Positions 58,001 through 64,000 of a stretch of DNA of 64,000 nt are shown here, one piece after another. The translations under genes and the position numbers were made by a program. The stretch's first letter is position 1; the number at the start of each line of letters is the position of its first letter. The notes beneath the pieces were generated by a model. The model had not been told where the DNA came from. It searched no databases and was given only the letters and a program-made list of their open reading frames with translations. The stretch comes from Chamaecrista fasciculata (taxonomy: Eukaryota; Streptophyta; Magnoliopsida; Fabales; Fabaceae). Location: contig QANZ01012711.1 of the NCBI GenBank assembly GCA_003254925.1, forward strand, positions 55,630-119,629, given 5' to 3'.

Positions 58001-58645
58001 GGAACCCCTTATGACCTCTCTAACTCCCTCTCGGACTCCCTGTCTTGGTCACCTAATACTAACGGTATTTTTACTACTTCTTCTGCTTATCTCAGTATTT
58101 TCAAAAATCAACAAATTCTGGATTTAAATTGGATTTGGAAAACTAGTCTTCCCCCCCGTTATTGCATCTTTATTTGGCAAGTTTATAATAATGCTATTCC
58201 TACTAAAAAGAACCTCTTTTCAAAAAACTGCATACAATCACCTTTATGCTCTCTTTGCAACAATGCCATTGAAGATTTAGACCACTTATTCAAAACCTGT
58301 CCTCAGGTAAGTATCATCTGGAACTTTTTATCTCCTCTTGATAGTAACAAAAATCTGCCCTTCCCTGAATGGTTAAAATACCATTGCAATCATAAGAAAA
58401 AATTCAAATATAATATAAACTGGAACTCTTTCTTCCAGGTCCTTCTTAGAAACATTTGGCTCGCTAGAAACAAGTTTATCTTCTCCAAAAAAAGCTTTCA
58501 TACCTAGCAGAATCATTCATATCTCTTTATCTGAATGTATTGAATTTCTTCATCTCTGTTCTAATTTCAATCCCCCTCCCCACTCTACTACTATACATAC
58601 GTGTTGGCACAAACCTTCCCCCCCCCCCNCTAAATGTACAAGAGA
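55034..58645 (+). mobile_element. LINE (non-LTR retrotransposon) ORF2 with one in-frame stop
   Basis: One frame runs from ATG 55034 to the stop at 58507, interrupted only by TAG at 57209-57211, so about 1157 codons are otherwise open. Residues 1-230 are an AP-type endonuclease (MKILAWNTRGA with Asn7, LTETRLSG with Glu36, LILGDFND, HSDHCPIL). The reverse transcriptase follows (LKAPGEDGLHAIFYHKNW, FQQGKHTNDLFITAHEI, IKLDITKAFDTISWNF, RQGDPISPYLFILAMEF, and LFFADDILLF with the catalytic Asp pair near residue 686). A zf-RVT region (WKTSLPPRYCIFIWQ, CSLCNNAIEDLDHLFKTC) comes next. After 58507 the start of an RNase H-like tail (CWHKPSPPP-type) is broken at a poly-C run with an undetermined base (58629). 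ORF1 is absent upstream. It is a near-intact but inactive element inside the O-methyltransferase locus. Confidence 0.93.
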
Positions 58646-59676
58646 TGAAAACAGGCCACAATTATTTTACTTCTTTTCTTTGGGCCTTCCACAATTATTT
58701 TATCACAACAATATATAATCAACAAAAAAAGAAAAACAGCTATGCTTAATAATCGAATTTCAGAAATCAGCGATGCTTAATTGACATTTGGAATTTAAAA
58801 AATGGTTAAAACTTCATTTGGTCCCTTTTTTCTTTTTGTTTTGAAATAGTCTTTTATATTTTCATAATTTTTCACTTTTACTCTCAAATCCACTATCGAA
58901 ACACGATTTAACATTTATTGTTCAAGACCCCATGACTGAATTTAAAATTAACTTTTAATTTCGAACCCGTCGCATTTTAACTTAAAATGGTAGAGGTATA
59001 ATCCGTTTAATTATAAAATAAGTGGTCCACTTTTGAAATTTGATTTAACATTGTTTATTGAATATCCTAATTGGACAGAGAAAACACTTATCAGAATTTA
59101 TACAACTAAAGTAATTAAGATGAATCATTTCTCTCTAAATATAAGTTGATGATAAGCCGGGCCGGGTTTTGGCCCGACCTATGATCACCCTTATAGTTGA
59201 GAGAGATTAAGATCTACTTCTAAAAAAGAAATCATATTTTTTCATTTAACCTATTTATTTATTTTGTATTCTTTAACTTGTATATATTGATAAAACTTAA
59301 TTATGCATGAGTTTAATAATGTTTATATTAATAAAAATATTTAATTTGATTTATTTGTTAAAAAAGTTAATTTAATTGATATTAATTTCATATTTATATA
59401 TTTTTTTATATACAATTGGTTTAATTAATTATACATATGTATTTTCTACAATAAAAATAATATGTTATAAAATAAAATATAAATATAAATATATATAATA
59501 AAATAATGATTATATCTCGGGCCAGACCGAGTTTTGTTCACACCTACTCAAATACATAATAATAAATGAGTTGGCAAAGAGAGAAAGAAAAAATATTAAT
59601 ATAAGTTTTAAAATTTAAGAATTAAATATTTTATTTATTATATTTTATAATAATAAAAAAATAACTTTTTTAATTT
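58646..59676. other. Intron-like DNA of the O-methyltransferase locus, no exon
   Basis: AT-rich. Near 59155-59190 and 59517-59550 lie GGGCCGGG / CTCGGGCC phrases that may be the ends of a decayed hAT-type MITE. I looked here for the missing exon 2 and found none. Confidence 0.45.
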
Positions 59677-60511
59677 TTTTGGTTCCACAGGTTTGCTTAA
59701 AGTTTCATTTTTGTCCTTCGTCTATTTTTCGTTTCGTTTTGGTCCTTCAAGTTTCCAAAATGTTCCACCGTTAGTCTTTCAACATTTTCTATCCACTTTT
59801 TTTGTTAAAAAAAAGAAGAAAATATTGATTTTTCATCTCTCAAAAAAATTTTCATTAAAGCCATTTTCCTTTATAATAAGACAAAAATGTAAGAAAGAAA
59901 AAAAAAAAGAGCGAAGGTTTTAATCAATTTAGCATGAAAATTAAAAAAATAAAAAAAAACACACGTACAACTGCCCTCCTCTTCTTCTTCCTCTTCTTCC
60001 GGGAGGAGGAGACGCTGGCGGAGGCAATGCAAGAGGAGGAATTGATGACAGAGGAGGTGTGGGGGCCGGAGGAGGAGTAGATTGAACCGACGGTGGAGAG
60101 GTCAAAGGACTAAACCAACGGAGGAGAGGATTGAGGAAAGGGAGGAGGCTGAGTGGAGGAGCCGGAGATGAAGTGAGAGAAGAAGACGGAGATTTAGCTC
60201 TGACGGCAGTGCAGATGAAACCGAGGAAGAAGATGAGGGATTTGAAATTCATGGCATTGCGTGTTATCGTACGCACTGATAAATTGATTAAAACCCTCAG
60301 TTTTTTATTCTTTTTTACATTTTGCTCTAAGGAAAAGGATCTTAACGAAGAAAGTAAAACTTTTGAGAGATGAAAATGATTTTATTTTAAAGAAAAAAGT
60401 GGATAAAAAATACTAAGAGACTAACGGTCGAACGTTTTAAAAACTTGAAGCATCAAAACAGAACGAAAAAAAAAAAACCAAAACAAAACTTTAAACAAAC
60501 CAACATTGGCC
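59677..60511. mobile_element. Fold-back element with a captured-gene-like interior
   Basis: Inverted arms: the left runs about 59677-59930 ('CGTTTTGGTCCTTCAAGTTT', 'CCGTTAGTC'), the right about 60280-60511, ending AACATTGGCC. These are of the same family as 18914 and 63750 (GGCCAAAG-type ends). The interior (59965-60265) is GC-rich and codes on the minus strand (next entry). The left terminus is eroded and no target duplication could be assigned. It ends only 51 bp from the exon 1 border of the O-methyltransferase. Confidence 0.7.
59941..60252 (-). pseudogene. Signal-peptide/proline-rich open frame inside the fold-back element
   Basis: Starting from the internal Met at 60252 the minus-strand frame reads MNFKSLIFFLGFICTAVRAK, a good secretory signal peptide. 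It is followed by SPSSSLTSSPAPPLSLLPFL and a Pro-rich tail, then runs into the element's arm. I do not recognise the parent gene; a secreted proline-rich or extensin-like protein is a guess. It is probably the 5' end of a captured host gene. Confidence 0.5.
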
Positions 60512-60562
60512 TTTCCTTTTAATCACCCAAAGAAAGTCAAAAGATTATAGGAGACAACTAAC

Positions 60563-61035
60563 CAGCTGTCGAGAAAGACCTTGTCTTGAATCAACTTGGT
60601 AAAGGGGCCCAACGACACCCCATTCGCATTTGGAACATAGAATCTGGCCACCGGAGCAAGGCCGTACACTCGCCGGAAAGATTCCAACCCTTCACTCTCA
60701 TTGTCGGCAACAACGGAACATCGAAGCACAGAGTGCGACGACAGAAGCCGGAGGAGACGGTCGAGGGCGGCCGGCGCTTCGGGGTTCTGGCAACCAAGCT
60801 CTGACGCGATCTCGGTGGCGGAGAGCTTGGCTCCGGCACCGGCCCGGTGGATGACCTCGAAAACACCAAGCTCCGTCGCCGTCTGAACCGACATGGACAT
60901 CACGGTGGAAGTGGCAAGCTGCATGGCATAGGAGAAGCTGTGTTCCTCGTCATTATCATCGTCGTGGAATATAATTGGTGGAGATTGTTGATTCACGGTG
61001 AGATACTTTGTATGGACTTCATGTGAATGGGCCAT
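60563..61035 (-). pseudogene. O-methyltransferase exon 1
   Basis: From ATG at 61035 the frame runs 157 full codons through IQDKVFLDSW, with a GT donor at 60562-60561 inside the Trp codon (phase 2), the usual place for intron 1 in the family. Dimerisation-domain motifs are intact. An acidic HDDDNDEEHS stretch is at residues 24-33. Confidence 0.88.
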
Positions 61036-61082
61036 TAGGAGTGAATTGTAATGAGTGATTCGTCACATGTGTTAATAATACT

Positions 61083-61137
61083 GCATGATTTATAGTGGCT
61101 GAAGGGATTATAAAAGTTGTGTAGGACCTCTATATAT
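61083..61137 (-). promoter_or_regulatory. Candidate TATA boxes of the O-methyltransferase
   Basis: On the minus strand ACTATAAATC (about 61088-61097) lies about 55 bp upstream of the ATG, and CATATATAGAGG (about 61127-61138) about 95 bp upstream. Either could be the TATA box. Exon 1 may therefore still be transcribed. Confidence 0.5.
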
Positions 61138-61354
61138 GGAAAGAGAGAAGAAGAGGTTAATTTCTTTTTCATATTTGGATGTTTTGATACGTAGTTAATC
61201 TATTATAAAATCTAATAGGGTAGATGCTGATACCTAGTTAAAACATGAGTTGTTTAATTTTTAAGTTGAGTAATGAATTATAGTTTAAAATTAAAAGTTG
61301 TTTGGATAATGTGTTGGGTATAGAAATTTTTAGATGTAAAATTATTTAGGTAAA

Positions 61355-61497
61355 AATACTAAATTCATCCCCAAACTTTACATCAACTGTCAATTTTATT
61401 CTCAATATTTTACATTTTGGTCAATTTTATCATTTGCTCTTACTTTAGCTAAATATCATCGACATAATCTACATGGCTAATGATATATAATATAAAG
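61355..61497. mobile_element. Half of a fold-back MITE
   Basis: 'CTTTACATCAACTGTCAATTT' and 'TCATTTGCTCTTACTTTAGC' match the left half of the element at 38279-38622. The right half is missing, replaced by the next arm. Confidence 0.6.
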
Positions 61498-61610
61498 TGG
61501 CTAAAGTGCACTTTTGGTCCCATAACTTTGATAAAGGTCTCAATTTGGTCCCATAAGTTTTTTTGTTGCAATTTTGGTCCCATAACTTTTTTTGGTGAAA
61601 TTTTGGTCCC
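61498..61610. mobile_element. One arm of a fold-back MITE
   Basis: GGCTAAAGTGCACTTTTGG with three 'TTTTGGTCCCATAA' phrases. It is related to 2657-3007 and is cut off exactly where the 730-bp duplicated segment begins. Confidence 0.6.
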
Positions 61611-62340
61611 CATAATTATAAATTTAAAATACAAGATGTTTTAAATTATAAAATTAGCTAGATATAAGGGTAGATAGAACATTCAAAATTATTTGATTAT
61701 TTTATAAAACATGTGCAACTCACATGAGACTTAAAAGATATAAAAGATAACGGTGTTACTAACGGTGAAGGTAAATTACTACGAAATTAATAGATTAGGG
61801 GGGACATTGCAATTGAATACATAGTTCAGGGTGAGTAAATGCAATTTTCCCTTAATTTACAAATATTTTATTTTCGTTTTCTATTTATTTTTATTTATAT
61901 ATAGTTATTCATACGTTATTCCTCTCATATTATCTTTTTTAATTATAGTTTTTCAAAAATCAAATTAATGTTTAGAATAAAAGATAATTTTATTTTATTA
62001 TAAAATCAAATAATTGTATAGTTACATTAATATAAAAATAAGGGTAGATTATATTTTAGTATCCTGCGGTATAGATCAGATTCACTTTAGTACACTGTTC
62101 TTTCAAAAGTAATATTTTATCATTATGTTTTATTCATTGTTAGTACTTTGATATTAAAAACTCGTATTTTATTACCTTTTGATGTAAAAATAAAGCATAT
62201 GCATGCATGTTATGTGTATGGTAAAAAAGAGGAAATCTACCTTCCTAAACTCAATTTCATAATTCAACCCAAAAAAACAGGATTTAGTATGTATATGTAT
62301 GTACTTGAGATCTAGACTTTTACTTATAAGGAGAGACATA
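61611..62340 (-). repeat. Second copy of the 50185-50890 segment
   Basis: Near-identical to 50185-50890 with small insertions, such as an extra 18 bp near 61940 and 6 bp near 62296. Where the first copy continues into the exon-2 fragment, this one is interrupted by a Tourist-like element at 62341. Confidence 0.88.
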
Positions 62341-63370
62341 GGGTGCGTTTGGATTCAAGAGTTAAGGTAAAGGAGGATAAAGGAATGGGGGAGGTAATAA
62401 AGGAGAGGTAAAAGATTTGTGTTATAAAGGAGGTTTTTAGTAAATTGAGTTTGGAAAAATGAGAGATAAAGGAGGAATTATGATGTGAAATTATTTTAAA
62501 GGGTATGTAATGATTGTGGTGGGTTGAAATAATAGTATTGGTATTTTAAATTTGTATAGGGGTAAAAATGGTAAAAATAAAGGAGGATAAAGGAGTGTTG
62601 TTTTTTTGTTTGTTTTGGTGTTAGTAAAGTGGTATGAGTAATGATTGCCTCGAAATTTGTGCTAAAGGAGGAAGTTAATAAAGGAGATTTTTGGAGTGGT
62701 AAGGTAAAGGAGGATGGAGGTGTGAATGTGGGACCAAAATGTAATTTTTGAGTAGTGAATTGTAAACTTTTAGGGACTAGATTATATATTTTTCCTGTTT
62801 GCTGTCTTTTAATTTTATTTTAAAATTTTGATACTACAAAAAATATTACCCATGTATATAATATAGGAGGGACCAAAATGTATATTTCTTGGGGTATGAA
62901 TTATGTATTTTTCAAAATTTTCTTCTTCAGTAGTTGCAGAACAAAAAATATTAGCCATATACTGAATGATGGACCAATATGTATATTTTTTTTATATGAA
63001 GTATACATTTTTTCTCAATAGTATATAGCATAAAAAATATTATCCATATATATATATACGGGAAGAGTGACCAAATTGGAAAGTTTTGAGATTTGAGAAT
63101 TTTAATTATTTTCTTATATTGATTTTTTTTGTTCATGACAAAAAAATTATTTGTACATGTGTTAGAGTAGGGACGAAATTGTAATTAAATATTCTCACCA
63201 CCAAAAATATATTTTTTCTCTTTAATGTTTTTGAAATATGCTTATAAAGTTTTTCACACCATCAAAAATATTACTCTGGGATTTGATTACAGTAAAAAAA
63301 TATTATTAAAGTTGGACTGATCTGTAATTTTCGTTGTCGAATGAGACAACAAAAAATATTGAATAAACTA
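62341..63370. mobile_element. Left part of a Tourist-like element, relative of 38831-40355
   Basis: It begins GGGTGCGTTTGGATTCAAGA and follows the other copy closely to about 62890 ('GGAGGATGGAGGTGTGAATG', 'GGGACTAGATTATATATTTT'), then with rearrangements to about 63350 ('AAAGTTGGACTxATCTGTAA'). The right terminus is not in the window or is lost. Confidence 0.75.
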
Positions 63371-63394
63371 GTATTTGAAATAATTTTGCCCCAA

Positions 63395-63755
63395 AAACGT
63401 GGAATGCCTCTCGCATATCGTGGGTGCATATTTCTTCTTCAGCAGTGAAGGAAGAAGAAGAACGGTGATTGAAGAAGGAGAAGAGTGTTTGCTGAGTTCT
63501 TGTTTTTGGAGAAAAAATATTTCAAATATTATTTTTTTTCTTACACTTTGGTCCTATTATATAAAAAGAAAGGACCTTAATTCAAAATAATAAAACTTTT
63601 TGGGTAATGTAAACCAATTTTTTCTTTTATTTAACAAAAAAATTGAATGGAAATTGGAAAGAAACTAATGGTAGAACTTTTTAAAAACTCGATGGACCAA
63701 AACAAAACTTTGAGCAAACTTGAGAGACCAAAATAAGACTTTGGCCTAAATTTTT
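63395..63755. mobile_element. Right half of a GGCCAAAG-type fold-back element
   Basis: The inverted-arm signature ends AAAATAAGACTTTGGCC near 63753, the same terminus as at 18914 and 34807. The left arm is missing. The non-arm stretch 63400-63520 is gene-like in composition, but I do not recognise it. Confidence 0.55.
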
Positions 63756-64000
63756 TATGAAATTAGCATTGTACCCTCACTAATTTGGCCTAACTTTAAC
63801 ATAAGGGTGTTATTTGCACGTAATTGAAAACTTAGGAATCCTATTTACACAAATTGAAAACTCAGGGGTGTTATGTGCACCCAACCTAAAACTCAGGGGG
63901 TGTCTCTACATTTTGGCCAAATAAAAATAAGTTATTTTATTAGTAAACTTTTTAATTAATATTTTGAGTATTTTAAAATAAAATAGGAGAGAGAGAGAGA
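63756..64000. other. No gene; window end
   Basis: Repeated 'GGGTGTTATxTGCAC' and 'ACTCAGGGG' phrases suggest another repeat arm, cut by the window end. A GA repeat closes the window. Confidence 0.4.

Larger units (their letters stand above)
54077..61035 (-). pseudogene. COMT-type O-methyltransferase locus, exon 2 missing
   Basis: Minus-strand exons: exon 1 60563-61035, exon 3 54654-54718, exon 4 54077-54373, each with GT-AG borders. Exon 1 (MAHSHEVHTKYL...) carries the dimerisation domain (ATSTVMSMSVQTATELGVFE, LDRLLRLLSSHSVLRCS). Exon 3 encodes [20 protein letters not shown]. Exon 4 encodes WILHDWSD with the catalytic His, then CYDAIPNEGKVIVVDAL, GGKERSEQEFNNLAKSAGF and a normal C terminus. 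Exon 2, which should hold the SAM-binding motif and part of the substrate pocket, is absent from the 5.8-kb gap. That gap is occupied by a LINE (55034-58645) and a fold-back element (59677-60511). A half exon 2 sits out of place at 50901-51035. Such enzymes methylate phenolic hydroxyls in phenylpropanoid or flavonoid metabolism. As it stands the locus cannot make a full enzyme. Confidence 0.87.

Noticed and set aside
60586-60886. Plus-strand and alternative minus-strand frames opposite O-methyltransferase exon 1
   Set aside because: They are shadows of the GC-rich exon 1; only the 61035-60563 minus frame shows family motifs.

Overview
The window is nuclear DNA from a flowering plant, most likely a eudicot. 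It has AT-rich intergenic DNA, GT-AG introns, plant-type tandem F-box genes, a 2-oxoglutarate dioxygenase, a caffeic-acid-type O-methyltransferase, and a dense mixture of plant transposon families. I cannot name the species. Only two gene models look intact. Most of the sequence is transposon or the debris of tandem duplication.

Left part (1-21.2 kb): a decayed tandem cluster of F-box genes. The one full copy is at 14149-15297. A second open copy at 3206-4072 has lost most of its F-box by an in-frame internal deletion. Broken copies or fragments lie at 521-1245, 4620-4710, 6420-6620, 9640-9830, 13195-13265, 15500-15720 and 20253-21185. Flanking DNA has been copied with the genes, so the same promoter and downstream blocks recur, and two transposon insertions in one copy can be matched to an empty site in another. 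A 2.28-kb fold-back element (10216-12495) carries long inverted arrays of degenerate telomere-like repeats.

Middle (21.9-42.8 kb): almost pure transposon territory. It holds hAT MITEs, a tRNA-derived SINE with a 17-bp target duplication, a non-autonomous gypsy-type LTR element (25164-30617) with a nested hAT MITE, Tourist/PIF-Harbinger-like elements, a Ty1/copia relic and several MULE-like fold-backs.

Right part (43.5-64 kb): a four-exon 2-oxoglutarate/Fe(II) dioxygenase gene (43578-47595, +) whose introns host several fold-back elements. It is followed by an O-methyltransferase locus on the minus strand (exon 1 at 60563-61035, exons 3 and 4 at 54654-54718 and 54077-54373). Exon 2 is missing from its expected place. 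A LINE ORF2 (55034-58645) and a gene-fragment-bearing fold-back element sit there instead. An orphan exon-2 fragment lies at 50901-51035, downstream of the last exon.

The most notable theme is capture of host gene pieces by MULE-like elements. One element with a perfect 9-bp target duplication carries exon 1, an intron and the start of exon 2 of a SAL1-type 3'(2'),5'-bisphosphate nucleotidase gene. A second carries an aldehyde dehydrogenase exon. A third carries a signal-peptide/proline-rich open frame. Statements of homology rest on motif recognition by eye; no database search was run.
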